Source: Thermoguttaceae bacterium (lineage in GTDB: Bacteria; Planctomycetota; Planctomycetia; Pirellulales; Thermoguttaceae). From it: 38,999 nt of DNA. Positions 24,475 to 32,927 of this stretch are shown here, in pieces. Position 1 is the first letter of the stretch. The number at the start of each line of letters is the position of its first letter. The translations under genes and the position numbers were made by a program. The stretch lies in contig JAFSMW010000103.1 in NCBI GenBank assembly GCA_017447745.1, forward strand, positions 1 to 38,999, in the 5' to 3' direction. The notes beneath the pieces were generated by a model, which saw only the letters and a list, made by a program, of their open reading frames with translations, was not told where the DNA came from and made no database searches.

Positions 24475-26583
24475 ATGACCGAAATTTCCGAACGTACAAC
24501 GGACTTTGCTGAGGAATTTGTTCATGCTTTCGCGGAAGACGTGTTCAATCTTCCGACGATGCAGAAGGTCTTGCCCAAGCCGGTTTATCGTAAGCTGGTT
24601 GCGACGCTCAAAGAGGGCAAGGCTCTCGACTCCGCCATTGCGGACGACGTCGCCAACGCGATGAAGCAATGGGCTCTCCGCCGCGGCGCGACGCACTACA
24701 CGCACTGGTTTCAGCCGCTGACAAGTTCCACCGCCGAAAAGCACGACGCGTTTTTGGAGCCGGACAACGAAGGGGGAATCACGCTGCGCTTCTCCGGGAA
24801 GAACCTGATCGTCGGCGAGCCGGACGCGTCCAGTTTCCCGTCGGGGGGGCTGAGGTCAACGTTTGAAGCCCGCGGGTACACCGCCTGGGATCCGACGTCT
24901 CCCGCGTTCATTCGCCGCAGCGGAGACAACGCGACGCTGTGCATTCCGACCGCGTTTTGCTCTTATACGGGATCGTCGCTGGATAAAAAGACGCCTTTGC
25001 TCCGGTCGATTCAGGCGTTAAGCCGTTCGGTCGAACGCATTATCAAAGTCTTTGGTCTGGAACAGCCGGACGTCAAGCCGTTCATTACCCTCGGCGCGGA
25101 ACAGGAATACTTCCTCATCGACCGCGAACAGTACATGATGCGTCCTGACCTCGTCCAGACGGGTCGAACGCTCTTCGGCGCCGTTCCCGCCAAACATCAG
25201 CAGCTCGACGACCATTATTTCGGCACGATTCAGCCCCGAATTTTGGACTTCATGGCGGACGTCGAAAAAGAGCTTTGGGCGCTGGGCGTTCCCGCCAAAA
25301 CGCGGCACAACGAAGTCGCGCCGGGTCAGTTTGAACTCGCCCCGATGTTCGAAGACCTCAACCTGGCGGTTGACCACAACATGCTCGTCATGGACGTCTT
25401 GCAGACTGCGGCGCAGCGGCACGATTTGGCGTGTCTGCTTCACGAAAAGCCGTTTGCCGGCATCAACGGGTCGGGCAAGCACAACAACTGGTCGATCGCC
25501 TACGGAGACGTCAACCTGCTCAACCCGGGCACAGACCCGCACCAAAACGCTCTGTTTTTGACGACGCTGTGCTGCGTCATTCAGGCTGTTGACCGTCACG
25601 CTGATTTAATGCGATCTGCAACCGCCTGTATCGGGAACGATCATCGATTGGGCGCTGCTGAAGCCCCGCCGGCGATTATTTCCATTTTCCTCGGCGATCA
25701 GCTCACCGACGTTATCGAGCAGATTGAAAAGGGCGCGCTGAAGTCGTCCCGACGCACAACGACGATGAAAGTCGGCGTCGACGCCCTGCCGCCTCTGCCG
25801 CGCGACGGTTCCGACCGCAACCGAACGTCCCCCTTTGCCTTTACCGGCGCGAAGTTCGAGTACCGCGCTCCCGGCTCCAGCCAGTCCTGCGCCGGCATCA
25901 GCATGGTTCTCAATACAATCGTGGCAGAAAGCATGGACGAAGTCGCCGACAGACTGGAATACGTCGAGAAGAAGGACTTCAACTCCGCTCTGCAGACGAT
26001 TCTCCATGAAATGATCTGCAATCACAAACGGATCATTTTCAACGGCGACAACTACACCGCTGAATGGGTTAAAGAGGCGCAAAAGCGCGGTCTGCCCAAT
26101 TTGCGAACGACGCCGGAAGCGCTCAAGCCGCTTGTCGACAAAAAGAATCTGGAACTGTTCGAGAAGTACGGCGTATTCACCGGCAACGAGCTGCCGTCGC
26201 GTTACGAAGTGTTTATCGAGCAGTACGAGCAGAAGGTTGCTATCGAGGCGCGTTTGACGCTGCAAATGGCGCGGACGATGATCATGCCCGCCGTCGTTAC
26301 CCATTTGGGAGAGCTGGCAGGGTCGCTCAACCAGCTTAAAGATTCCGGTACAACCGCCGGACTTTCTGCGATTCAAGGACAGCTTCGAACGATTGGTCTG
26401 CTGGCAGACGACCTGGCGGACAACTGCGACGCTCTGGAAAACGCCATCGCCGAGAAGAAGGACGAGTCGGAAGTTCTGGCGTGCATGAAAGACGTCCGCA
26501 ACACCGCCGACCAGCTGGAAATCCAAATGCCCGACGACCTCTGGCCCATGCCGAAGTATCAGGATATGCTCTTTGGGCTGTAA
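24475..26583 (+). CDS. glnN: Type III glutamine synthetase
   Basis: This enzyme makes glutamine from glutamate, ammonia and ATP in the cytoplasm. The 702 residues fit GSIII (about 700), far longer than GSI. Recognisable blocks are the GSIII-specific N-terminus (YRKLVATLKEG, ATHYTHWFQPL), the Mg-binding TLGAEQEYFL (Glu209, Glu211), RHNEVAPGQFE (279-287), GINGSGKHNNWS (329-340) around the glutamate/ATP site, and FEYRAPGSSQS. A helical C-terminal extension (about 590-702) is typical. The gene is monocistronic, with a putative promoter at 24369. The start rests on alignment to the family because no Shine-Dalgarno is present and a repeat touches the ATG. Confidence 0.95.
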   Translation: MTEISERTTDFAEEFVHAFAEDVFNLPTMQKVLPKPVYRKLVATLKEGKALDSAIADDVANAMKQWALRRGATHYTHWFQPLTSSTAEKHDAFLEPDNEGGITLRFSGKNLIVGEPDASSFPSGGLRSTFEARGYTAWDPTSPAFIRRSGDNATLCIPTAFCSYTGSSLDKKTPLLRSIQALSRSVERIIKVFGLEQPDVKPFITLGAEQEYFLIDREQYMMRPDLVQTGRTLFGAVPAKHQQLDDHYFGTIQPRILDFMADVEKELWALGVPAKTRHNEVAPGQFELAPMFEDLNLAVDHNMLVMDVLQTAAQRHDLACLLHEKPFAGINGSGKHNNWSIAYGDVNLLNPGTDPHQNALFLTTLCCVIQAVDRHADLMRSATACIGNDHRLGAAEAPPAIISIFLGDQLTDVIEQIEKGALKSSRRTTTMKVGVDALPPLPRDGSDRNRTSPFAFTGAKFEYRAPGSSQSCAGISMVLNTIVAESMDEVADRLEYVEKKDFNSALQTILHEMICNHKRIIFNGDNYTAEWVKEAQKRGLPNLRTTPEALKPLVDKKNLELFEKYGVFTGNELPSRYEVFIEQYEQKVAIEARLTLQMARTMIMPAVVTHLGELAGSLNQLKDSGTTAGLSAIQGQLRTIGLLADDLADNCDALENAIAEKKDESEVLACMKDVRNTADQLEIQMPDDLWPMPKYQDMLFGL

Positions 26584-26587
26584 TTTT

Positions 26588-26796
26588 TGGAGTGCGGCGC
26601 CTTGGCGCCGCTTTCATTACCAGAACCGTCGCGAATGACGATAAAAGATTATTCGCGACGATAACGTGGGGAGAATATTCTATCCAAAAATAGTCGAAGA
26701 AAATCGAAAAAGGTTCTTGCGTTATTGGCACGAAAGACTCTTATGGAAATTCTCAACTTTTTTCTTGGAAAAGCGACGGCAAGCCGTCGCACTCCA
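26588..26796. repeat. Composite palindromic element between glnN and the DUF1559 gene, family A copies 2 and 3
   Basis: GGAGTGC plus hairpin GCGGCGCC-TT-GGCGCCGC and TTTCATTACCA (26589-26622) is followed by an inverted repeat GTCGCGAAT/ATTCGCGAC (26628-26659) and by GCGTTATTGGC (26719-26729). A reversed family A hairpin (GCGACGGC-AA-GCCGTCGC, then ACTCC, to 26796) closes the element. It sits between two convergent genes and may stop transcripts from both. Confidence 0.7.
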
Positions 26797-26807
26797 AAAC
26801 CCCGAAA

Positions 26808-27827
26808 TCAATCAACGCCCAGGTACGTTTCTGCGCCTTGAGCAGTGCATCTGGCGCGCCAAACGCGGAGTTCAATTCTGTCGCTGATGAATTCAATTTT
26901 ACCGCTGCAGCTTGAAGCGGATACGCCGCCGGGGTGATGACTGCGAGGGGTAAAGTACTGATCATAGTAGTTATTGCAGGTAACCGGTCTTGGAATGTCG
27001 TTTTGCTGAATAACAGAAAAGAATATAGTGGCTGTCGGGCAACGATAGATTTTATCCGCCAATTGATTGTTTGGCGTCTGCCAGCCGGAGAAAGAGTTTC
27101 CGCCAGTCGAAACGCAAACTTCGCTGATCGGTCCGCCCCAGGTTACATCGTCCATATAGGGAATAACTTTCGTTTCCGAAAACATGAGCGTGTTGTCCGC
27201 CCCGTCTGAAATAGTGTCAATCGGCTGTTTGGTAACAAACGAAAACGGCGCGCCGCGGAACGTGTCTGCGTTGGGATTGAATTTGGATGCGTCGTTAATG
27301 TCGCCAGCTGAAACCGTTCCAACGTTTTTCTGTCCGTAGGTGGTGTTGCCGAAATTGGCAACGTAATTCGAACGCAGTTTACACCAGTTTTGTCTGCTCC
27401 ATTCGTTTCTTTGCTGACCCAGGTCAGACGGACAGGCAAACGTTTTGCAATAGACTTTGCGGGCGTTGTCGTTTTCATAGTCTGACATGTAAACGTCAAA
27501 ATCCAGCAAGTCGTACCACGCCTGTTGATCAAGATAAGCTCCAAGATACGAGTACCATGTATGGTCTTCCCACCAACGATCCGCCATGTGCGTTTTGCAA
27601 ACGCGATGGTTTTCCTGAGAAGAAGTCGCCCCCGGCGGCAACCCTTTGTTATGGTTGGCAAAGTTGATTGCAGCCAACGAAATCTGTTTAATATTGTTGG
27701 CGCACTGAGTGCGTCGTCCTGCTTCACGTACGGACTGAACCGCAGGAAGAAGAAGCCCGATAAGCACCGCTATAATAGCGATAACAACCAAAAGTTCAAC
27801 CAGTGTAAAACCTGAATTGCGTTTCAT
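26808..27827 (-). CDS. DUF1559 family protein with type IV prepilin-like N-terminus
   Basis: The N-terminus has the class III/prepilin signal [19 protein letters not shown], cleaved before Phe7, with conserved Glu at +5 and a hydrophobic helix to about residue 32. The sequence continues with [20 protein letters not shown] and NHNKGLPPG, both hallmarks of DUF1559, a family massively expanded in planctomycetes. The C-terminal SHHPGGV...SGKIEFISD corresponds to the H-X9-DG motif, but with SG in place of DG. The protein probably forms or decorates a type II secretion/type IV pilus-like pseudopilus at the cell surface. The small lipoprotein gene lies 77 bp upstream in the same direction, a common planctomycetal pairing. 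No Shine-Dalgarno. Confidence 0.9.
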   Translation of the reverse strand: MKRNSGFTLVELLVVIAIIAVLIGLLLPAVQSVREAGRRTQCANNIKQISLAAINFANHNKGLPPGATSSQENHRVCKTHMADRWWEDHTWYSYLGAYLDQQAWYDLLDFDVYMSDYENDNARKVYCKTFACPSDLGQQRNEWSRQNWCKLRSNYVANFGNTTYGQKNVGTVSAGDINDASKFNPNADTFRGAPFSFVTKQPIDTISDGADNTLMFSETKVIPYMDDVTWGGPISEVCVSTGGNSFSGWQTPNNQLADKIYRCPTATIFFSVIQQNDIPRPVTCNNYYDQYFTPRSHHPGGVSASSCSGKIEFISDRIELRVWRARCTAQGAETYLGVD

Positions 27828-27904
27828 TTTTAGTATGAATGATTAAATAATCCAGTGAAAAAGTCCAAAACGTCTACGGGAAGCTTGAAATTAAATGACA
27901 ACGT

Positions 27905-28324
27905 CTATTTCGTCAAATCGAAGTTTTTGGCAGAGTCGTTTTTATCGGCGGTGTCTGTAACGCCTATCGCCCAACGATCCGGAACAAGGATGTTCTTTTC
28001 TTCAATACCGCGGTCAGCGTCCATTTTGTCTTTGGCTGGAATCAGCTTGTAAATGTCAAAGGAAACCGTTACATCTCCCTGGGGAACGTTTTGAAGCGTA
28101 TACTCTCCGTTAATGATCTCCGCTTGATCGCCGCGAGTCGATCCGGAAGCGCTGTTAGATCTGACAATAATCACACCTAAAGCGTCTGACGGAATTGGCT
28201 GTCCTTCAATGGTAACGGTTCCAGACCATTTGACCGTTGGATCCGATGGGGAACTACAGCCTAAAGTAACCGCAACGGCAAACATTAACATGCTCATCAG
28301 GATTATGGATACTGTTCGATTCAT
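27905..28324 (-). CDS. Small lipoprotein with carboxypeptidase-regulatory-like (beta-sandwich) domain
   Basis: A lipoprotein signal ends in the lipobox TLGC with Cys23. The mature 117 residues look like a single beta-sandwich: VKWSGTVTIEGQPI, then INGEYTLQNVPQGDVTVSFDIYK. This is the pattern of transthyretin/carboxypeptidase-regulatory-like domains found beside DUF1559 genes in planctomycetes. AGGA about eight bases before the ATG supports the start. It is the first gene of the pair with the DUF1559 protein. The domain name is inference from pattern; the lipoprotein call is firm. Confidence 0.8.
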   Translation of the reverse strand: MNRTVSIILMSMLMFAVAVTLGCSSPSDPTVKWSGTVTIEGQPIPSDALGVIIVRSNSASGSTRGDQAEIINGEYTLQNVPQGDVTVSFDIYKLIPAKDKMDADRGIEEKNILVPDRWAIGVTDTADKNDSAKNFDLTK

Positions 28325-28516
28325 GAGTTCATTCCTGTCAAAGTACGTGAAATATTAGTTTCGTTAAACTTGCATTTAAACATAAATGATGATGAATTGT
28401 TCAGTAGCTAACGAAACAATTCTTCTCACTCATGTATTAAATTATACCAATTATTTTTTGATTTTCAATAGCGAAACCAAATTTGCAGGAAAAATTTTTC
28501 AAAAAACCTTTCCCTG

Positions 28517-29998
28517 CTATTTGACCTCAAAGCCCTCTATGTCAATCCGGGTTTTGATAATTTTACGTTCCGAATTGTTTTTGGACGGACTGTCTTTGCT
28601 GTTGGCGGATTCCGATTCATGAACGTCGCCTTGCTGCGCTGCGGTTTGTTCGCCTGAAAGCAAAACAGACTGTTTTGTCTTCTGGTCAACGACGCGAAGA
28701 AATACCATCGGAATCTCATCATCTTCGTTGAGGCTGTCCAAAAGACGAGCAAAATGGTCAAAGTTGCGCGGACAGACAAAGGCGATTTTTCCCAGCGCGT
28801 CGTTGACTTGCGGCTTATGTTCATACCCTTCAAATCGTGATGTGTCAATGTCTGTAATAACATACGCATAGGGCGACTTGAGTTCAAAGAGTTTAACTTC
28901 TTCGTTCGTCATGGGGCGAACTTTCAAGCCGATTTTTTTCCACAGCGTCTCGTTCACGTCGGGAGCTTTCCATGGAGCAAACGTAAACTGGAACGTCTTT
29001 TGTTCTTTCTTTTTGCCTCGCTCAACGGCAATTTTAACCGAGGTTTGAGCGTTGAATTTGGATTCCTGCTCAATCCACGACGTCATGCCAGAAATCGGCG
29101 CGCCGTTGACGGACTCGACAACGTCACCGTCCTTCAGCCCCGCATGCCCGGCTGGCGAATCACTGTCAACGCGGTATGCAACGCAGCGTCCGTCTTCCAG
29201 CTTGAGTCTAAACCCGCGAACAAACCCGTTACGATGCGGGTAATCGTACAGTTTCAGAAGTTTGTTGAGTATCGTGATATGGGAAATGCCGTAGGAAATG
29301 CATTGCGAGTCGCACTGTTGAGAAGTCGTTATGCCGACTACCTTTTGATCCAGATCGAACCACGGTCCGCCGGAAGCGCCGCCGTAAAGAGCCATGTCCG
29401 TCTGCAGGACGTCGCTGAGATAAACGTCGATGTCCGTCAGATGGAGCTGGCGTCCCGTTCCGCTGACAATTCCCTGCATGCACGAATAGCGCATGTCGTG
29501 AGGATGCCCTATGGTCATAATAATTTCCCCCCGACGAACTTCGAAATCCTCTTTGAATTTAACAGGTTTAACAGGCTTTTTCGGATTGATTTTGAGCAGC
29601 GCCAGGTCGTTTTGAATCAGAATGGTTATCAGTTCTGCCTCGTATTCTTCGTCGTCGAGCGTTCGTACGTAATGGTTGATTGTTCTGTGAACAACGTGAG
29701 CGTTTGTCAGCACGTAGCCGTCAGAGGTAATAAAAAACCCCGTCGCGATGCCGTATTTGGCTTCTTCGTTGTCAACAAAATATTCAGACAGACTCTTTTC
29801 AGACGGGTCTTCATAATCGCCAGTTACAAAGACGACCGATTCCACGAAATCGTCGTACGTTGAGGAAACGAACTCGCTGCGTAGACGCTGAATCTCTTCA
29901 GAAGTCAGCCGCGCCTGAACGGAGACGCAAATTGAGACGATTGTCAGAAACGTTACAGCAACAAGACGATTCAAAAATCGGGGCATGGGAAGGGACAA
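28517..29998 (-). CDS. Secreted HtrA/DegP-like serine protease with PDZ domain
   Basis: A signal peptide covers about residues 1-29 (cleavage near VQA). The S1C trypsin-like domain has a complete catalytic triad: His101 in TNAHVV, Asp131 in NDLALLKI and Ser209 in GGASGGPWF. A PDZ domain follows (about 265-345) with GHAGLKDGDVVESVNGAPI. The C-terminal 130 residues include a second, degraded PDZ-like region (PYAYVITDID...NDALGKIAFV) and a Ser/Lys-rich tail. Such enzymes degrade or refold damaged envelope proteins. Met5 is an alternative start and no Shine-Dalgarno is visible. The 192-bp gap downstream (28325-28516) shows no gene. It is probably transcribed alone. Confidence 0.9.
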   Translation of the reverse strand: MSLPMPRFLNRLVAVTFLTIVSICVSVQARLTSEEIQRLRSEFVSSTYDDFVESVVFVTGDYEDPSEKSLSEYFVDNEEAKYGIATGFFITSDGYVLTNAHVVHRTINHYVRTLDDEEYEAELITILIQNDLALLKINPKKPVKPVKFKEDFEVRRGEIIMTIGHPHDMRYSCMQGIVSGTGRQLHLTDIDVYLSDVLQTDMALYGGASGGPWFDLDQKVVGITTSQQCDSQCISYGISHITILNKLLKLYDYPHRNGFVRGFRLKLEDGRCVAYRVDSDSPAGHAGLKDGDVVESVNGAPISGMTSWIEQESKFNAQTSVKIAVERGKKKEQKTFQFTFAPWKAPDVNETLWKKIGLKVRPMTNEEVKLFELKSPYAYVITDIDTSRFEGYEHKPQVNDALGKIAFVCPRNFDHFARLLDSLNEDDEIPMVFLRVVDQKTKQSVLLSGEQTAAQQGDVHESESANSKDSPSKNNSERKIIKTRIDIEGFEVK

Positions 29999-30445
29999 TA
30001 TGTTAATGAATTATGGTATACATTTTTTACTCTCCGCGAATCAGAATCGCCGCGGACGGTTAACGACTATTTATTCTATTATAATAAAGATTTCGTAATA
30101 TTGCAAGAGCAGATGAGAAAATTGCTTAATCGTCAGCGTACTACGCTTGCGCTTTCGGAGTGCGGGAGCAAAGCTCCCGCCTTTATAAGCGAGCGACAGC
30201 TCGCGTTATTTCATTTGCGGGTCTTGTACGCGATCCAGAGGCATTTTCGACTACGTAAAACGTATTTCGCTGGTCATTTTTCCATTGGCAGGCGGGGACG
30301 CCTGCGGTCGGCGCGGACGCCAACCCTCCGAAACGCAAAGCGACCAACGGGAGAGTGTTTTGGCAAGCGCGCGGTAGCGCGGTTTGGGAGCGGAGCCTCG
30401 CCGCCGGGAGCTTTGCTCCAGCGATTCGACAAATCGTCAATAATA
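29999..30445. repeat. Repeat-rich gap with families A, C and B
   Basis: After the AT-rich protease promoter region come a family A-like element (GGAGTGC at 30157-30163, hairpin GCGGGAGC-AAA-GCTCCCGC, then GCGAGC-GACA-GCTCGC), the double-hairpin family C copy (30277-30333), and a family B copy (30337-30405: AGCGACCAACGGGAG, GCGCGCGGTAGCGCGG, GAGCCTCGCCGCC). GGAGC-TTT-GCTCC ends the series. Open frames here are made of repeats and are not believable genes. Confidence 0.7.
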
Positions 30446-30480
30446 AAACGGATTGACGCGTTTACACGTCAATCCGTTTT
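30446..30480 (-). terminator. Duplicate of the EF-G gene terminator
   Basis: A 13-bp stem (AAACGGATTGACG and its complement), identical to the hairpin at 35059-35092, lies in the left copy of the duplicated EF-G 3' end. The T run on the - strand is weaker here (TTTTATTATT). It would now end transcripts of the Hsp70-like operon. Confidence 0.75.
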
Positions 30481-30753
30481 GTTTATGTCGATCTGCTCAA
30501 CAAGCAGAGCAGGGCAGGGCGAAGATTATTCTTCCTCTTCTTCCAGCTGAGCCTTGGCGATAATCTGCTGCTGAATGTTGCCCGGAACCGGGTCGTAGCG
30601 CAGGAATTCCATCGTGTAGGAACCCTGACCGCTGGTCATGGAGTTCAGAACGCGAGCGTAAGTGGTAACTTCCGCCAGCGGGACTTCCGCTTCGATCGTC
30701 TGCATGTTTCCGCCAGCCGAGGTCATGCCCAGCGGACGACCGCGGCGGTTGGA
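30446..30753. repeat. Direct repeat flanking the Hsp70-like module, left copy
   Basis: Matches 35058-35366 in the same orientation, from the terminator stem to the GTTGGA at 30748-30753. Beyond 30753 similarity falls to a few scattered bases. Confidence 0.9.
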
Positions 30754-30774
30754 ACCGTCGCAAGGATCGTCCAC
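30526..30774 (-). pseudogene. Truncated copy of the EF-G-like gene 3' end
   Basis: From about 30753 downward this is a near-identical copy (about 98%: five substitutions and one 1-base deletion in 308 bp including the terminator) of 35058-35366. It encodes only the last 75 or so residues of the EF-G-like protein (NRRGRPLGMTSAGG to LEEEEE), part of domain V. The few preceding codons (GTG start, DDPCDGS) are not the EF-G sequence, and there is no Shine-Dalgarno. It begins 30 bp after the Hsp70-like stop codon on the same strand. It is best read as the displaced or duplicated 3' end left by insertion of the two-gene cargo. Confidence 0.85.
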
Positions 30775-30803
30775 TTTGGGACGGTACGGACTACGACTGT
30801 CTG

Positions 30804-32894
30804 TTATCGTCCAAACGCGTCTCCAGCCGAAAAGGAGGAGGAAAAACCAGCGTTTTCGGTTCCGCCAGCTCTCGTACCGCGTTCCATATTGGCAACCTTC
30901 TTATAAAGCGACAATTCTTGATCGACTGCGTTTTGAATTGCGATAACAATTTTTTCTCTGTTTGTCGTCAAGAAACTGTTGTACATGTCTACAAAATTTT
31001 GCAAAAACGATGGGATGAACTTTTCATTTCGAATCTTCTCAATTTTGGATGGATCAATCAACCAAGCAGCCCAAGCAGGTTTCCAATCCATCTTTTGAAT
31101 GTATTTTTCCGCCAACACTCCGCCGCCGTACCCACCGCCAGCTGCAATAGCCACCCCAATAGCCCAACCAACAGGACCGGTAAATAATAAACCGCCCAAT
31201 AAACCGCCAAGAATATATGCAACAATACAGCTGACAATTGAAGTTCCAATCATGACGCCAATATTGCCTTGCAATATGGAATTTCCCATGGATTCCATTG
31301 AACGGATACTGAACTCTGGAATGTCAAGTTTAATCTGACTGGAACCAAAATCGTCAGGATTCACGTTGTGCGATTTGAACCAGGATCGGATTGCATTTTG
31401 AACATTCATCTTAATGGATTCCCCAACTTGTTGGAACCATGGCTCCAACATGCTCTGAATTTCAGCGCTGTGGTTCGTCATAAGGTGTTTTAATTTCTCT
31501 TCCAACTCCTCAATTTTTCCGCCATTGTCTCGAAAGTTATTCAACTCTGGCATCGCATATTGATCAAAGATAGTTCCAGCGATTTGGTTTATAGAGTTCA
31601 CGTCTGCTTCTGACAGTTCTGAGCCGAAAACCATTTCAATAATATTATTGACCAACTGTCGGACTTCCTGTTCCATGGATTGAATTTTACCTATTGCCAC
31701 ATCCTGGATATTGCAATAATTAACCAATCCCATTGAAATGGCGGCAAATGGATTTGAACATCGAATCAGTTTGCTTTCTCCAAAGATTTTTTTGCATGAC
31801 TCGCGAACAAAGTACCAGGAACTGCTGCCGCCTGCCAATAATACTTTGTTTACCGATCCAATCGGAATGCGGCTGATTTCAAAGCCTCTGCGAAGCTCTT
31901 TCTCAAACCAGTTGAAAATGTCCGTTGTTCCGTCGGGGTGGAACTGCGTCTTTGACATATCTGAAGGAAGTTTTGTCATATTCATAAACGACCGGGAAGG
32001 GTGGTATTCCTGCGCCCGACGGACAAAATCGTCCCAAGACAATTCCAGTTCATACTGATCCATGAAAAACTCTTCGTAAGGACACTCTTTGTCTTTGACC
32101 ATGGCATTCGAGAATTTTTCTTTCAATTCTCGGCACTTGATACATCGCCAGTAGAAGTCTTTGTTGGTTTTAATGAGTTGCTCTTCCGTAACGGGCATTG
32201 AATCTTGTGAAAAGTCAATCACCCATTGATAGAACAGATCGTCAAACAGACGTCCGCCGAGAAGCATATCGCCCCAGGAATACTTGATATCGCCATTTTC
32301 CAAAATAACAAAGTCGCACGTGCCGCCGCCAAAGTCAATTACCAAAACGCTGTCATTAAGCATCTGCTTGACAACGTCTTCACCAGTGACGTCCTGAAAA
32401 TAACACAGCGCGCCAAACGGTTCATCCAGAAGCCGAACATCTCCCCAACCAGCCTGCTTGGCAATGTCCCGTAGGTAGCTGCGGTATTGTTCTGACGCCT
32501 CGCTGGGAACGCCGAAGAAGATGTCTGTTTCCGATGGGTCAATATGAAGGCTTTGCTTATTGGCTTCTGTAAACAGATTGCTCAAAAAGCAAATGGAATC
32601 ACGCCGCGCTTTTTCTGAAACTTCAATGTCAGGCTTGAAACTGGAAGCCAACTCCAGACCATTTGCTTCTTTCTTTTTGGGCGATGCGCCGCCATATGAG
32701 TTAATCGCCTCCTGACCAAATTCATGGTTACCGGCATAATCACCCTTGGTACGGTACATAATGACCGTTTTCATGCCATGAGCCGAGTCGCCGCCAACTG
32801 CAATATTAAACTCCTCTGCCGGACCGCCGTTAACGGATTGGGACAGATACGTGTTGCAAGTTCCAAAGTCAATTGCAATAACGCGATTTTTCAT
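30804..32894 (-). CDS. Hsp70/actin-fold ATPase with a helical, glycine-rich hydrophobic C-terminal region
   Basis: AGAAAGGA precedes the ATG. Residues 1-400 form an Hsp70-type nucleotide-binding domain: phosphate-1 IDFGTCNTY (8-16), DEPFGA (157-162), phosphate-2 VIDFGGGTCDF (185-195) and adenosine loop LLAGGSSS (352-359). The peptide-binding beta domain of DnaK is absent. Instead there are charged helices (405-510) and a very hydrophobic Gly-rich stretch (about 545-597, with YILGGLLGGLLFTGPVGWAIG) that could insert in or lie on a membrane. A helix (610-670) and a Gly/Ser-rich tail follow. The role is unknown. It starts 33 bp after the multi-membrane protein gene, so the two probably act together at the membrane. 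Base composition is more AT-rich than the EF-G gene beside it. Confidence 0.85.
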   Translation of the reverse strand: MKNRVIAIDFGTCNTYLSQSVNGGPAEEFNIAVGGDSAHGMKTVIMYRTKGDYAGNHEFGQEAINSYGGASPKKKEANGLELASSFKPDIEVSEKARRDSICFLSNLFTEANKQSLHIDPSETDIFFGVPSEASEQYRSYLRDIAKQAGWGDVRLLDEPFGALCYFQDVTGEDVVKQMLNDSVLVIDFGGGTCDFVILENGDIKYSWGDMLLGGRLFDDLFYQWVIDFSQDSMPVTEEQLIKTNKDFYWRCIKCRELKEKFSNAMVKDKECPYEEFFMDQYELELSWDDFVRRAQEYHPSRSFMNMTKLPSDMSKTQFHPDGTTDIFNWFEKELRRGFEISRIPIGSVNKVLLAGGSSSWYFVRESCKKIFGESKLIRCSNPFAAISMGLVNYCNIQDVAIGKIQSMEQEVRQLVNNIIEMVFGSELSEADVNSINQIAGTIFDQYAMPELNNFRDNGGKIEELEEKLKHLMTNHSAEIQSMLEPWFQQVGESIKMNVQNAIRSWFKSHNVNPDDFGSSQIKLDIPEFSIRSMESMGNSILQGNIGVMIGTSIVSCIVAYILGGLLGGLLFTGPVGWAIGVAIAAGGGYGGGVLAEKYIQKMDWKPAWAAWLIDPSKIEKIRNEKFIPSFLQNFVDMYNSFLTTNREKIVIAIQNAVDQELSLYKKVANMERGTRAGGTENAGFSSSFSAGDAFGR

Positions 32895-32927
32895 TGTAAA
32901 ATTCCTTTCTGAAATCCAGATTAATGA

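Noticed and set aside
30101..30550. Open frame of 149 codons on the + strand
   Set aside because: It spans several dispersed hairpin repeats and runs antisense into the EF-G fragment; it ends in a Ser run from the Glu-rich tail codons.
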